Positions 24,371-34,032 are shown, counted from the stretch's first letter. The stretch is 64,000 bases of DNA from Treponema maltophilum ATCC 51939 (GCF_000413055.1 NZ_KE332518.1:451490-515489), one strand, 5' to 3'. Notes: generated from the letters alone by a model not told the origin. Translations and numbers: made by a program.

Positions 24371-26727
24371 GCCGCACCTGTACGATAGGCTTAAAAGCCG
24401 CTTTGCGCGTTTTGTTTGCCGCCTTTATTTTGCATGCAATTGCCGTACCTGCATGTGCGCAGGTTGTGTTTGAAAATGTCGACTTGAACGATGCCGACGG
24501 TTTGCTTTTTTCAGCCGCAATAAAAAGCGGCCCGCTTTCGTGGAAAAATTTGTATTCGGCAAAAATCGATGCGGCAAAGCAAGCGACCGCCGCTTCGCAA
24601 AAAGCGCCCGAATTGCTGACCTGTTTTCCGCAAAAGCTCGACTCGCTGCAAAACGGAAAATTCCTTCAAATCGGAAACGCCGACGGCGTTTTTATCTATA
24701 CGGGTTCCGGAACGCTGAATTGCGTTTCTTCAACTTCGTCTTTGAATCCGCTGCCGCAAAATCGCGCGCGCGACAATCTTATGGAAACGGCGGTCAGTCC
24801 CGACGGAAACTGGATATGCCTGTTCCGTAAAACCGACGCGCTTTCGGGCAGCATGGTGCTCGCTTCGACAAAAACGGGTAAAGAATTCGTGCTTGCCGAA
24901 AAAGCCGATTTCAGCTTTACCGACATTCCCGTGCGCTGGTCGCCCGATTCGGAAGTTCTCGTTTACGAAAAAAACAAACGCCTGTATTTTATCGAACCGA
25001 AAAACGCGTTCGACCCCGCTTTCGCCGAAGAAAAATTCCGCACGATCGGAGAAGGAACGATTTCCTGCATAAGCTGGGCGACGCCGAAAAAACTCATATA
25101 TATTCAAGGCGATTTGATATTCAGTCTTTTTACGAACGAACTGTATACGCGCGCTTTATATGCCGCCGTTCTCGGCACCGGAAAAATTGCGGGGCGTCTT
25201 CCGTGGCGTTTTGACGGTGAAAACGATTTGTTTTGGACCGACGAAACGGGGATGCGCTTTGTTATCGTTCAGGCCGGTAAAAATATTTTTTATTTCGATC
25301 TTGAGCGCGAAGATTCTTCGTACGACTGTGCCTTTTTGCCCGTAAGCGGCGCGGCTTCATCCTTTGCCGTTTTTTGGACGGCGCAAAATGTAACCGCGCC
25401 TTCAAGTACAAACGCGGGCGCAAACGTAAATGCAAGCGCTGCCGCTTCCGCTAACACGGTGCCGATTGTGTGGAGCGAATATTTTTCCGAAGACGGAGAA
25501 CGCAAAAGCGGTGCCTACATACTTAAAACGCTGCACATGCCGGCCGAGGCCGCATCGGCATCGCGTTTTGTGCGCTTGAGCGTTCCGGACGGCGCTTTAA
25601 AACCGCAGCTTTCGCCCGATAAAAAAAAGATTGCATTTTGTGCGGACGGCTCTCTATTCGTTTATTCGCCGGACACGTGGGAGACTTTGGCGTCTTATTC
25701 GGATGAAAAAGTTGTGTCCTTTGCATGGCGCACCTCCTCGTCGCTGTATGTCGGCGGAAACGAAACCGTACGCGCGTGGAATTATAGCGACGGTATAAAG
25801 GACGTTTTGTTTTTGTCGGCCGCAGGGGATTTTTCGTGGGGCGCGGACGGAAAAACGGTTACGGCGACTGTCGGCGCAGGCACCTTTGCCTACGACGAAA
25901 ATTCCCGCACGTGGCGCCCAATCGAAGGTTCCGTTGAACATAAACGAAAATATATGAACAAAAAAGTGCGCATTTTATTCGAACAAAAGAATTCGATTTT
26001 TTATGCAAACTTTCCGGTTGTGCGTTTTTTGCAGGGGCCGAGCCGGAACCTGCCGCTGTTTGCCGCGAACGCACAGGTTAAAGGGCCGAAGGGGAAAGTC
26101 GCCCTTGCCTTTGACGCATTGAACGGCAAGGATAGCGTTCCGTATATTTTAAGCGCGCTTTCCTCGCGCGGACTTGGCGCAACGTTTTTTATCAACGGCG
26201 AGTTTATGCGCCGCTTCCCCGAATCGGTCGGCGCCGTTTGCGCAAAAGGCCACGAATGCGCTTCTTTGTTTTATACGAGTGTCGATCTGTTATCCGACGA
26301 TTTTATTATAGATGAAAATTTTATACGGCGCGGACTTGCGCGCAACGAAGACGAATTCTACGCTTTAACCGGCAAAGATTTAAGCCTTTTTTGGCACGCG
26401 CCCTATTGCCGCTCTTCGCCCCTGATACGGCAAGCCGGAAAAGAGGCGGGTTATACCTTTGTCGATAAAATCGTCTGCCTCTCCCGCGGAAGCGGCAGGC
26501 AGAAAGACGGCGCGGGCGACAGACAAGACGGCGAAAGCGTTCTTTTGTCTTCCGAACGCATCGCCGATATTTGTGCCGAATTGTTCGACGGAGCCGTCGT
26601 TCTTCTTCCCTGCGGGCCCATGGGGACTTGCCACGGGAGTGCAATTTGTGATAAACTGGAGGTGTTGATAAGCGCAATTTCAGAGGCCGGTTACTCTATC
26701 GTACCCGTGTCTCAACTGGTATATTAA
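24367..26727 (+). CDS. exported beta-propeller protein with degenerate polysaccharide-deacetylase domain
   Basis: The 786-residue protein has a signal peptide (ALRVLFAAFILHAIAVPACA), then some 500 residues of WD40/TolB-like beta-propeller character (repeated blocks such as VRWSPDSEVLVYEKNKRLYF and LSPDKKKIAFCADGSLFVYS). A NodB-type deacetylase domain follows from about residue 575 (VALAFDALNG, then RGLGATFFINGEFMRRFPES). In active enzymes the first motif is TFDDGP and the second is Hx3H; here they read FDALNG (Asp583 kept, second Asp replaced) and GHECASLFYTS (only His629 kept). Metal binding is probably lost, so I infer a binding or structural role at the wall. Confidence 0.72.
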   Translation: MSRTCTIGLKAALRVLFAAFILHAIAVPACAQVVFENVDLNDADGLLFSAAIKSGPLSWKNLYSAKIDAAKQATAASQKAPELLTCFPQKLDSLQNGKFLQIGNADGVFIYTGSGTLNCVSSTSSLNPLPQNRARDNLMETAVSPDGNWICLFRKTDALSGSMVLASTKTGKEFVLAEKADFSFTDIPVRWSPDSEVLVYEKNKRLYFIEPKNAFDPAFAEEKFRTIGEGTISCISWATPKKLIYIQGDLIFSLFTNELYTRALYAAVLGTGKIAGRLPWRFDGENDLFWTDETGMRFVIVQAGKNIFYFDLEREDSSYDCAFLPVSGAASSFAVFWTAQNVTAPSSTNAGANVNASAAASANTVPIVWSEYFSEDGERKSGAYILKTLHMPAEAASASRFVRLSVPDGALKPQLSPDKKKIAFCADGSLFVYSPDTWETLASYSDEKVVSFAWRTSSSLYVGGNETVRAWNYSDGIKDVLFLSAAGDFSWGADGKTVTATVGAGTFAYDENSRTWRPIEGSVEHKRKYMNKKVRILFEQKNSIFYANFPVVRFLQGPSRNLPLFAANAQVKGPKGKVALAFDALNGKDSVPYILSALSSRGLGATFFINGEFMRRFPESVGAVCAKGHECASLFYTSVDLLSDDFIIDENFIRRGLARNEDEFYALTGKDLSLFWHAPYCRSSPLIRQAGKEAGYTFVDKIVCLSRGSGRQKDGAGDRQDGESVLLSSERIADICAELFDGAVVLLPCGPMGTCHGSAICDKLEVLISAISEAGYSIVPVSQLVY

Positions 26728-28020
26728 ATGGGAAAACGAAAAGGCTCCTTTTTTCGAATTCAAAAAAAGAAACCTCGCAATGCTTCCGTCAGTGCACTTA
26801 TTACCGCCTGCGAACGGCAGCTTTCCGCCTCCAAACAACTGCTTGAAATTGCCAAGCGTCTGTATTCCATTTTTGATTTTCAAGCCCTTATAGAAACATT
26901 GCTGTATATCTGTATGTACCAAATGCACGTTTCGGGTGCGGCTGTCTACATTCACAAAAGTTTTCATTCCGATTTTTTCGTGCTCGAAGAAGGCTACAAT
27001 GCGCTGTGCCTCGACGAACCCGTGTTTTATTCGATTCCGGCATCACATCCGCTTATCGATTATCTTGCCAAAACTGACCGGCCGCATACGGTCGGTGAAT
27101 TGTCGGCGTTGTTTGAAGGCAGCGAGCCCGTACAGCAATTCGGCGCATTAAAAACTTCCTTAATCGTTCCCATACGACAGCGCACGACTTTAAACGGCAT
27201 TTTGCTTTTGGGCGAACGGGTCGGGCAGGGTATGTGCCCTCTGTATGATACGGCCGAAAAAGAACACATCATGGCCATCGCTTCCTTTGCGGCGAATGCA
27301 ATCAACATCGTAACGCTGATCGAAATGTCGACGATCGACGTTATGACGCATTTGAAATTAAAGCATTATTTTTGTACGGTTTTAACCGATAAACTTGAAT
27401 TTTCCGCGGTGGAGCGTTTACCGCTGTGCCTTTTGATGATCGATATCGATTATTTTAAAAACGTCAACGATACATACGGGCACATATACGGCGACTCGAT
27501 ACTGCAGCAGGTTTCGAAAATCATCTTTGAAGCGATCCGCGGTCAGGATATGGCCGGCCGCTACGGCGGAGATGAGTTTATCGTCATGCTGTACGATACC
27601 GATAAAAACGCCGCGTTTTTGGTTGCCGAGCGCATACGGCGCGCCGTCGAAGAGCATTGTTTCGAATGTCGGGGTATACGGACAATGCTTACCGTTTCGG
27701 CCGGGCTTTCGGTGTTTGTTCCCGGAACGACCGGAACTACGGTCAGAGATTTAATCGATCAAGCCGACCGGGCTCTGTATGAATCGAAACGGCGCGGGAA
27801 AAACAGGATTTCGGTTTTTACGCCCCGGCCTTCGGAAAGCAACGTCGATACCGTTTCGGAAAAAGCGCTGCTGTACCGTACCGTGCCGTGCCGGATTTTA
27901 AGCTGGAGATCCCCGTTTAAGGTTTGCATAAATCCGTATATCGTGCTATTGTGTATCTATGCCGTTGATCAGCAATCCGGCCGAAGCCGCCGGGGGAAAA
28001 GTTTTTTTGTTTTCCGATAA
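26728..28020 (+). CDS. GAF-GGDEF diguanylate cyclase
   Basis: Makes cyclic di-GMP. The 430-residue protein has a GAF-like sensor (about 40-200; LIVPIRQRTTLNGILLLGER) and a GGDEF domain with the intact active site RYGGDEF (GGDEF at 280-284) and, nine residues earlier, the product-inhibition site RxxD (RGQD, 271-274). LLMIDIDYFKNVNDTYGH carries the metal aspartate. No membrane segment is seen. It starts directly after the preceding stop. Its last 62 bases overlap the nudC gene, whose promoter lies within it. T. pallidum also carries a GGDEF protein of this general type. Confidence 0.93.
   Translation: MGKRKGSFFRIQKKKPRNASVSALITACERQLSASKQLLEIAKRLYSIFDFQALIETLLYICMYQMHVSGAAVYIHKSFHSDFFVLEEGYNALCLDEPVFYSIPASHPLIDYLAKTDRPHTVGELSALFEGSEPVQQFGALKTSLIVPIRQRTTLNGILLLGERVGQGMCPLYDTAEKEHIMAIASFAANAINIVTLIEMSTIDVMTHLKLKHYFCTVLTDKLEFSAVERLPLCLLMIDIDYFKNVNDTYGHIYGDSILQQVSKIIFEAIRGQDMAGRYGGDEFIVMLYDTDKNAAFLVAERIRRAVEEHCFECRGIRTMLTVSAGLSVFVPGTTGTTVRDLIDQADRALYESKRRGKNRISVFTPRPSESNVDTVSEKALLYRTVPCRILSWRSPFKVCINPYIVLLCIYAVDQQSGRSRRGKSFFVFR
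27924..27952 (+). promoter_or_regulatory. nudC promoter inside the GGDEF gene, leaderless geometry
   Basis: TTGCAT (27924-27929), 17-base spacer, TATTGT (27947-27952), six bases to the ATG at 27959. There is no ribosome-binding site. Confidence 0.55.
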
Positions 28021-28756
28021 TAAACTGCTTGTGTATGCCGACAATGTTGCCGTTTTGCCCGACACCGAAGTACTCAAACACTTTTTGCGCCATCATTGCA
28101 TCTCGGATTGGCTGTACGATTCCGATTACGATTATACGGCCGCCCGGCTCGAAAAAGATTCTCCCGTAAGCGACCGATTTTGTTGGCTGCCTTTACGCAG
28201 CGTTTTTGCCGCCGAATACGATTTTGCCTTTTCGGCGTCCCGCGCAACGGCTTTGCTCAACTGGAAAGCGAAAACCCGCTTTTGTTCGTATTGCGGCAAT
28301 GCGATGAAAGACGCCGAAGACGAAACCGCCCGCGTGTGCGTTCAGTGCGCGCATCGCGTGTACCCGTCCCTTTCGCCTGCAATAATCGTGCAAGTGTGCA
28401 AGGGCGATAAACTGCTTTTGGCTAAACACAGCCGACGCAATACCGACATTTATACTTGTCTTGCAGGCTACGTTGAAGCCGGCGAAAACCTTGAAGACTG
28501 CGTGCGCCGCGAAGTGTTTGAAGAAACGGGCATAGAACTTGCCGAACTCCGCTATGTCGCAAGCCAAAGCTGGCCCTTTCCCGATCAGCTCATGGCCGGC
28601 TTCCGCGCCGAATGGAAAAGCGGCGACATACAAATTCAAAAAAACGAAATAAGCGATGCCCGCTGGTTCGACAAAAATAACCTGCCGGAAATTCCCAAGC
28701 CCGGCTCCCTTGCCTACAAGTTGATTACCGGTGTTCTGGATGAATCGAGGCGCTGA
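27959..28756 (+). CDS. nudC: NADH pyrophosphatase / NAD-cap hydrolase NudC
   Basis: Hydrolyses NADH and removes NAD caps from RNA. The 265-residue protein has the NudC layout: N-terminal domain, zinc ribbon FCSYCG...CVQCAHRVYP (about 108-136), then the Nudix box GYVEAGENLEDCVRREVFEE and TGIEL, and the NudC hallmark SQSWPFPDQLM (SQPWPFPxS in most members; the proline is serine here). The 5' end overlaps the GGDEF gene and the 3' end overlaps convergent lysA by 32 bases, so this is a tightly packed gene. Confidence 0.9.
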   Translation: MPLISNPAEAAGGKVFLFSDNKLLVYADNVAVLPDTEVLKHFLRHHCISDWLYDSDYDYTAARLEKDSPVSDRFCWLPLRSVFAAEYDFAFSASRATALLNWKAKTRFCSYCGNAMKDAEDETARVCVQCAHRVYPSLSPAIIVQVCKGDKLLLAKHSRRNTDIYTCLAGYVEAGENLEDCVRREVFEETGIELAELRYVASQSWPFPDQLMAGFRAEWKSGDIQIQKNEISDARWFDKNNLPEIPKPGSLAYKLITGVLDESRR

Positions 28757-30023
28757 ATGAATCGAGTGCGTTAAAGTCGAGCGTCGCAAAATAATCGTCG
28801 ATCGTTTCCTTTCGGCGGATTTGTATAACCGAGCCGTCCGGCCGCAAAAGCAGTTCCCCGCAGCGCAGTTTGCCGTTGTAGTTAAAGCCCATTGCTCTTC
28901 CGTGCGCCCCGGCATCGAAAATAATCAGCGTATCGCCGACTTTTATTTCGGGCATTGCCCGCTGCACGGCGAATTTATCGCAGTTTTCGCACAAAGAACC
29001 GACGATATCGTAGACGCGGTCGGCCTGTGCCTTTTCTTTTCCGGACACCTGTACTTCGTGGTAGGCGCCGTACATGCCCGGCCGCATAAGGTCGGCCATG
29101 CACGCGTCCGTTCCGATGTAGTCGCGGTAAATATGCTTTTCGTGGATCGCCTTTGTAATAAGATAGCCGTACGGGCCGGTGATCACGCGCGCGCATTCCA
29201 TATACAGCCGGATTTCTTTGCCCGCAAACAGGGGATTTTCTTTAATGCGCGATTCGTACGCGCTTTTAATGCCCTGCGCAATAATTTCGTAATCGACGGC
29301 TTTTTGCTCTTTTTTGTACGGAATACCCATACCGCCGCCGATGTTGATAAACTCCATATCGATGCCGAGCGTCTGTTTTAATTCGACGCATAGATCGTAG
29401 AGCATACGTCCCGTTTCGACAAAATATTCGTTGGAAAGCTCGTTCGAGGCAATCATCGTATGAAGACCGAAGCGTTTTGCGCCCAAATCGGCCGCTTTTT
29501 TATACGCGTCGAAAAGCTGTGCTTTTGTCAGGCCGTATTTCGCTTCTTCGGGCTTTCCGATAATCGCGTTCCCCTCGCGTAAGGGGCCGGGATTGTAGCG
29601 GAAACTGATAAGTTCCGGAAAGGTTTTTAGCGCGCCGTGCAAATAGTCGATGTGGGTAATGTCGTCGAGGTTGATGATTGCGCCCTGTTTGTACGCATAT
29701 TCGTATTCCGCGGCGGGCGTTTGGTTGCTTGTAAACATAATGCGCTCGCCCGAAATACCCGAGCGCTCGCTTAACATAAGTTCGGCAAGGCTCGAACAAT
29801 CCGTGCCGAAACCTTCGTCGGCAAGGATCTTAAGAATAAAGGGATTCGGAAGGCCTTTTACGGCAAAAAATTCCGTAAAGCCGGGCAGTATTCCGAACGC
29901 TTTTTTTAAGCGCCGCGCGTTTTCGCGGATTCCTCTTTCATCGTACAGATAAAACGGAGTGGGAAAGCGCGAAGTCAATTCGTCGAGCTTTTTTTTATCG
30001 AGCGGGAAATATTTTTCTGCCAT
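28725..30023 (-). CDS. lysA: diaminopimelate decarboxylase
   Basis: PLP-dependent fold type III enzyme converting meso-diaminopimelate to lysine. The 432-residue sequence has the PLP-lysine segment EFFAVKGLPNPFILKIL (about 53-69), FGTDCSSLAELMLSE, RYNPGP, FGLHTMIASNE (catalytic-face His), INIGGGMGIPY and the C-terminal GSLCENCDKFAVQRAMPEIK with DAGAHGRAMGFNYNG. GAGG precedes the ATG at 30023. It closes the dapA-asd-lysA cluster. Some DapDC-like proteins prefer other substrates, but this neighbourhood favours lysine synthesis. Confidence 0.88.
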   Translation of the reverse strand: MAEKYFPLDKKKLDELTSRFPTPFYLYDERGIRENARRLKKAFGILPGFTEFFAVKGLPNPFILKILADEGFGTDCSSLAELMLSERSGISGERIMFTSNQTPAAEYEYAYKQGAIINLDDITHIDYLHGALKTFPELISFRYNPGPLREGNAIIGKPEEAKYGLTKAQLFDAYKKAADLGAKRFGLHTMIASNELSNEYFVETGRMLYDLCVELKQTLGIDMEFINIGGGMGIPYKKEQKAVDYEIIAQGIKSAYESRIKENPLFAGKEIRLYMECARVITGPYGYLITKAIHEKHIYRDYIGTDACMADLMRPGMYGAYHEVQVSGKEKAQADRVYDIVGSLCENCDKFAVQRAMPEIKVGDTLIIFDAGAHGRAMGFNYNGKLRCGELLLRPDGSVIQIRRKETIDDYFATLDFNALDSFSASIHPEHR

Positions 30024-30059
30024 AGAATACCTCGCGTGCGTGTACCGGTTGTGCGGCGG

Positions 30060-31154
30060 TTAATCAAAAAAGCCTTTTGCGTACAGTAATTCCGCGTTCA
30101 ATATGCCGCCGAGGGCCGCTCCGCGTTTTGTGTTGTGGCTGAGGGCGACAAAGCGGATGTCGAAGACGGGGCATTCGCGCAGCCTGCCGACGGTAACCGC
30201 CATACCCTTGTCCGTGTCGCGGTCGCGTGCCGGCTGGGGTCTGTTCGTTTCGTGCCGTACGCGGATCGGCTGAACCGGGGCGGAAGGAAGCTTCAATTCC
30301 TGCGGCACGGAGCGGAAAGAAGTCCATACGCTTTCGATGCGTTCGAGCGAAGGTTTGTCTTTTTGGGGAAGGTCGAATTCCAAACTGACGCATGCGGTGT
30401 GTCCGTCTATAACCGGCACGCGGTTGCAGTGCGCCGCTACGACGGGGGCGGCGGCATTTTCGATTTTGCCGTTCCGTACCGTTCCCAAAATCTTTAAACA
30501 CTCTTTTTCGGTTTTTTCTTCTTCGCCGCCGATGTACGGCACAATGTTGTCGATCATGTCGAAAGAAGGCACGCCCGGATAACCGGCGCCGCTTACCGCT
30601 TGCAGCGTTGTAACGATCATGCGCTTAACCGGATAACCGGCCTTTATAAGCGCGAAAATCGGCGCCATATACGATTGCAGCGAACAGTTCGGTTTGACGG
30701 CGATAAAGCCCTTGTTCCATCCGTGCCGCTTTTTTTGCGCGGCGATAATATCCGTGTGTTCGGGGTTTATTTCGGGAATGAGCATCGGAACGTCTTCGGT
30801 CCAGCGGTTCGCGCTTGCGTTCGATACAACGGGAATATCGGAGGACGCATATTCTTCTTCAAGTTTTTTGATGGCGTCCTTATCCATTTCGAGTGCGCTG
30901 AACACAAAACGGCATTTCCCCTTTGCCGCGCTCACATCGGAAGCATCCTGAACGACAAGCTTTTTTACGCCTTCGGGAATATCGCTGCCGATAAGCCAGC
31001 GGCCTTCAACCGCCTGTTCATAGGTTTTGCCTGCCGAGCGGCTGCTTGCCGCCGTATAGACAACTTCAAAATACGGATGATTTGCCAATAAATAAATATA
31101 GCGCTGGCCGACCATTCCGGTTGCGCCGAGTACGCCTACGGGTATTTTTTTCAT
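30060..31154 (-). CDS. asd: aspartate-semialdehyde dehydrogenase
   Basis: Reduces aspartyl phosphate to aspartate semialdehyde, the branch point to lysine, threonine and methionine. The 364 residues start with the NADP-binding GVLGATGMVGQRYI (about 7-20), and show the catalytic cysteine in KPNCSLQSY and the substrate segment HCNRVPVIDGHTA. This is the archaeal/fungal-like class of the enzyme rather than the E. coli type. Its ATG shares one base with the dapA stop (TGATG), indicating translational coupling. Confidence 0.93.
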   Translation of the reverse strand: MKKIPVGVLGATGMVGQRYIYLLANHPYFEVVYTAASSRSAGKTYEQAVEGRWLIGSDIPEGVKKLVVQDASDVSAAKGKCRFVFSALEMDKDAIKKLEEEYASSDIPVVSNASANRWTEDVPMLIPEINPEHTDIIAAQKKRHGWNKGFIAVKPNCSLQSYMAPIFALIKAGYPVKRMIVTTLQAVSGAGYPGVPSFDMIDNIVPYIGGEEEKTEKECLKILGTVRNGKIENAAAPVVAAHCNRVPVIDGHTACVSLEFDLPQKDKPSLERIESVWTSFRSVPQELKLPSAPVQPIRVRHETNRPQPARDRDTDKGMAVTVGRLRECPVFDIRFVALSHNTKRGAALGGILNAELLYAKGFFD

Positions 31155-32062
31155 CAGATATTACATTCCTTTATTGCGTTTTCTATTATTTTTTTTGCCG
31201 AATCGGTAACTTCGGTTAGGGGCAGTCTGAGTGCGCCCGAACACATGTTTTTGACTTTCATTGCGTATTTTATGGACGACGGATTGCCGTCTATAAAGGC
31301 CGCTTTAAAAAAGGGCAAAAGCCGATAGTGTATGTTGCGCGCTTTTTCCATGTCGCCGCCTAAGGCCGCATGAACCATGCGCACGATAGGCTCCGGCGCT
31401 ACGTTCGATACAACCGATACGACCCCGTCGCCTCCGGCGGCAATAAGCGGCAAGGTAAGCGCGTCGTCGCCCGACAACACGGAAAAATCCGGCTTTACGC
31501 GCGAAATCGACGCGATAACGTCCATCATTTGGGTTATGCTGCCCGACGCTTCTTTGACGCCGGCGATATTGGGAAGCTCGGCTATGCGCATAAGCAAGTC
31601 CGTACCGATGTTTTTTCCCGTGCGGCCGGCAATATTGTATACGATAATCGGAATGCCCACTTTGCTGAGCGCTTCGAAGTGCAAAAAGATACCTTCGTCC
31701 GACGGCTTATTGTAATAAGGCGTTACGGCCAATGCGTAATCGGCGCCGCGTTTTTTTGCGCGCTCGGTGTAGTAAACGGCGTCGCGCGTGTTGTTGCTGC
31801 CGGTTCCCAAAATAACGGGAACATAGCCGCCGTTTTCTTTTTTGAAATTCGCCGTTTCTTCGATCGCAATATCGATGAGCCGCTCTTCTTCGTCGTGCTC
31901 GCGCAGCGTCGGCGTTTCTCCCGTCGTACCCAGCGGCACCAGGCCGTCTATGCCTTTTTTGAGCTGAAACCGAATAAGAGAACGGAATCCTTCGTAGTCG
32001 ACCGACCCGTCGGCAAACATGGGAGTAATGAGCGCCGTAAAAGCGCCGCGTAATTTAGCCAT
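31154..32062 (-). CDS. dapA: 4-hydroxy-tetrahydrodipicolinate synthase
   Basis: Condenses pyruvate with aspartate semialdehyde. The 302-residue TIM barrel has LVPLGTTGETPTL (about 40-52), the tyrosine region YALAVTPYYNKPSDEGIF and the Schiff-base lysine in AGVKEASGSI. AGGAGG lies seven bases before the ATG at 32062. It is first in the dapA-asd-lysA operon; dapB and an aminotransferase step are not in the window. The cluster can supply lysine, and DAP as an intermediate. Confidence 0.95.
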   Translation of the reverse strand: MAKLRGAFTALITPMFADGSVDYEGFRSLIRFQLKKGIDGLVPLGTTGETPTLREHDEEERLIDIAIEETANFKKENGGYVPVILGTGSNNTRDAVYYTERAKKRGADYALAVTPYYNKPSDEGIFLHFEALSKVGIPIIVYNIAGRTGKNIGTDLLMRIAELPNIAGVKEASGSITQMMDVIASISRVKPDFSVLSGDDALTLPLIAAGGDGVVSVVSNVAPEPIVRMVHAALGGDMEKARNIHYRLLPFFKAAFIDGNPSSIKYAMKVKNMCSGALRLPLTEVTDSAKKIIENAIKECNI

Positions 32063-32145
32063 GCCGCAGCCTCCTTTTTATGCGGATTATTGCACTTTTA
32101 AAAGAAAATTGCAAGTTGATTAAAAGACCGAGCTCCTCTTAACCT

Positions 32146-32174
32146 TTGCACTTCCTCTTTATTTATGTTATACT
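32146..32174 (+). promoter_or_regulatory. parE promoter, leaderless geometry
   Basis: TTGCAC (32146-32151), 17-base spacer, TATACT (32169-32174), seven bases to the ATG at 32182, with no ribosome-binding site between. Confidence 0.65.
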
Positions 32175-32181
32175 TTTAAAC

Positions 32182-34014
32182 ATGGGTGAAAAACAAACGA
32201 AAAAACCGAATCCCGTATACGACGAATCGAAGATAAAAACGCTCAGTTCGCTCGAACACATTCGGCTGCGGACCGGTATGTATATCGGGCGCTTGGGCGA
32301 CGGTACGAACCAAAACGATGGTATTTATATCTTGCTCAAAGAAGTGATCGACAACGCGGTCGACGAATTTATTATGGGCAACGGTAAGAGAATCGATGTC
32401 GAAATAAAAGACAACCGCGTAAAGGTACGCGATTACGGGCGCGGTATTCCGCAGGGGAAGCTCGTGGACTGCGTGTCGGTTATCAACACCGGCGCAAAAT
32501 ACAACAGCGAAGTGTTCCAGTTTTCGGTGGGATTGAACGGTGTCGGCACGAAGGCCGTCAACGCGCTTTCGTCTTACTTTAGAGTTGTGTCCGTGCGCGA
32601 AGGCAAGGCCGCCGAAGCGATCTTCGAGCGAGGAAAACTGATTTCAAACAAAACCGCCAAAATCAAAGAAGGCACAAAAGACGGCACCTATGTGGAATTC
32701 GTTCCCGATACCGAAATCTTCGGCCAATACGCGTTCAACATGGAATTCGTCGAGCGGCGTTTGTGGAATTACGCGTATTTGAACGCGGGTCTTACCCTTG
32801 TGTGCAACGGCGCAAAATACGTGAGCGAAAAGGGACTCTTGGATTTGCTCAGCAGCGAGCTCGAAGGTGAAAGTTTGTATCCGGTCGGATACTACAAAGG
32901 TAAACAAATCGAATTTTCGTTTACCCACTCAAACGCATACGGTGAAAATTCTTTTTCGTTTGTAAACGGCCAATTTACATCGGACGGCGGTACGCACTTG
33001 TCGGCCTTTAAAGAAGGCTTTTTAAAAGGCGTAAACGAATTTTACCGCAAAAATTACAAAAGCGAAGACGTGCGCGAAGGAATGGCCGCAGCCGTTGCGG
33101 TAAAAATTCAGGATCCGATATTCGAAAGTCAAACGAAAAACAAACTCGGCAACACCGACGTAAAGGGCTGGATTGTCGCCGAAACCAAGTCCGCCGTTGA
33201 CGATTGGCTGCACCGCAATCCCGAAGCGGCCAAGGCGCTTGAACTTAAAATTACGGCGAACGAAAAGCTGCGTACCGAGCTGAACACGGTAAAAAAAGAA
33301 GCCAAAGAAGCGGCAAAAAAAATCGCTTTGAAAATCCCGAAGCTGAAAGACTGCAAATATCATACCGAAGACGGCACCAAGGGCGAAAATACGATGATTT
33401 TTTTAACCGAAGGCGATTCGGCTTCCGGGTCGATGGTTGGCTGCCGCGATGCGATGACGCAGGCTTTGTTCAGTTTGCGCGGCAAACCCGAAAACATGTA
33501 CGGCCGAAAGCGCACCGATATTTATAAAAACGCCGAATTGTACAATTTGATGATGGCGCTCGGAATCGAAAACGATATCGACGGTTTGCGCTACAATAAG
33601 ATTATTATCGCAACCGATGCCGACAACGACGGCTTCCACATCCGCAATTTGCTGCTTACCTTTTTTTTGGGCTACTTCGAAGAGCTGGTAACCGGCGGCC
33701 GTGTTTTTATTTTGGAAACGCCGCTGTTCCGCGTGCGCAATAAAAAAGAAACCCGCTATTGCTACAGCGAAGCCGAGCGCGACGAAGCTCTTGCCGATTT
33801 GGGAACTTCTTCCGACGTAACGCGCTTTAAAGGTTTGGGTGAAATAAGCCCGACCGAATTCGGCCGGTTTATCGGCGACGATATGCGTCTGGTACCGGTT
33901 GAAGTGCAGTCGCTTAAAAACGTTCCCAAACTGCTGGAATTTTACATGGGCAAAAATACTCCGCAGCGCCGCGATTTTATTGTGCATAATTTGCTCGAGC
34001 AAATAGACGCATAA
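32182..34014 (+). CDS. parE: DNA topoisomerase IV subunit B (GyrB/ParE type)
   Basis: ATPase subunit of the chromosome-decatenating topoisomerase. From the ATG at 32182 (610 residues) the GHKL ATPase shows EVIDNAVDEF, VRDYGRGIP and GLNGVGTKAVNALS; the transducer follows, with TNKLGNTDVKG; the TOPRIM domain has FLTEGDSASGSM and IIATDADNDGFHIRNLL. An in-frame TTG further upstream would overlap the promoter and is rejected. It is followed after 18 bases by parC. A partner gyrA/gyrB pair would be expected elsewhere. Confidence 0.9.
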   Translation: MGEKQTKKPNPVYDESKIKTLSSLEHIRLRTGMYIGRLGDGTNQNDGIYILLKEVIDNAVDEFIMGNGKRIDVEIKDNRVKVRDYGRGIPQGKLVDCVSVINTGAKYNSEVFQFSVGLNGVGTKAVNALSSYFRVVSVREGKAAEAIFERGKLISNKTAKIKEGTKDGTYVEFVPDTEIFGQYAFNMEFVERRLWNYAYLNAGLTLVCNGAKYVSEKGLLDLLSSELEGESLYPVGYYKGKQIEFSFTHSNAYGENSFSFVNGQFTSDGGTHLSAFKEGFLKGVNEFYRKNYKSEDVREGMAAAVAVKIQDPIFESQTKNKLGNTDVKGWIVAETKSAVDDWLHRNPEAAKALELKITANEKLRTELNTVKKEAKEAAKKIALKIPKLKDCKYHTEDGTKGENTMIFLTEGDSASGSMVGCRDAMTQALFSLRGKPENMYGRKRTDIYKNAELYNLMMALGIENDIDGLRYNKIIIATDADNDGFHIRNLLLTFFLGYFEELVTGGRVFILETPLFRVRNKKETRYCYSEAERDEALADLGTSSDVTRFKGLGEISPTEFGRFIGDDMRLVPVEVQSLKNVPKLLEFYMGKNTPQRRDFIVHNLLEQIDA

Positions 34015-34032
34015 GGATAAAAAAGGACTGTT

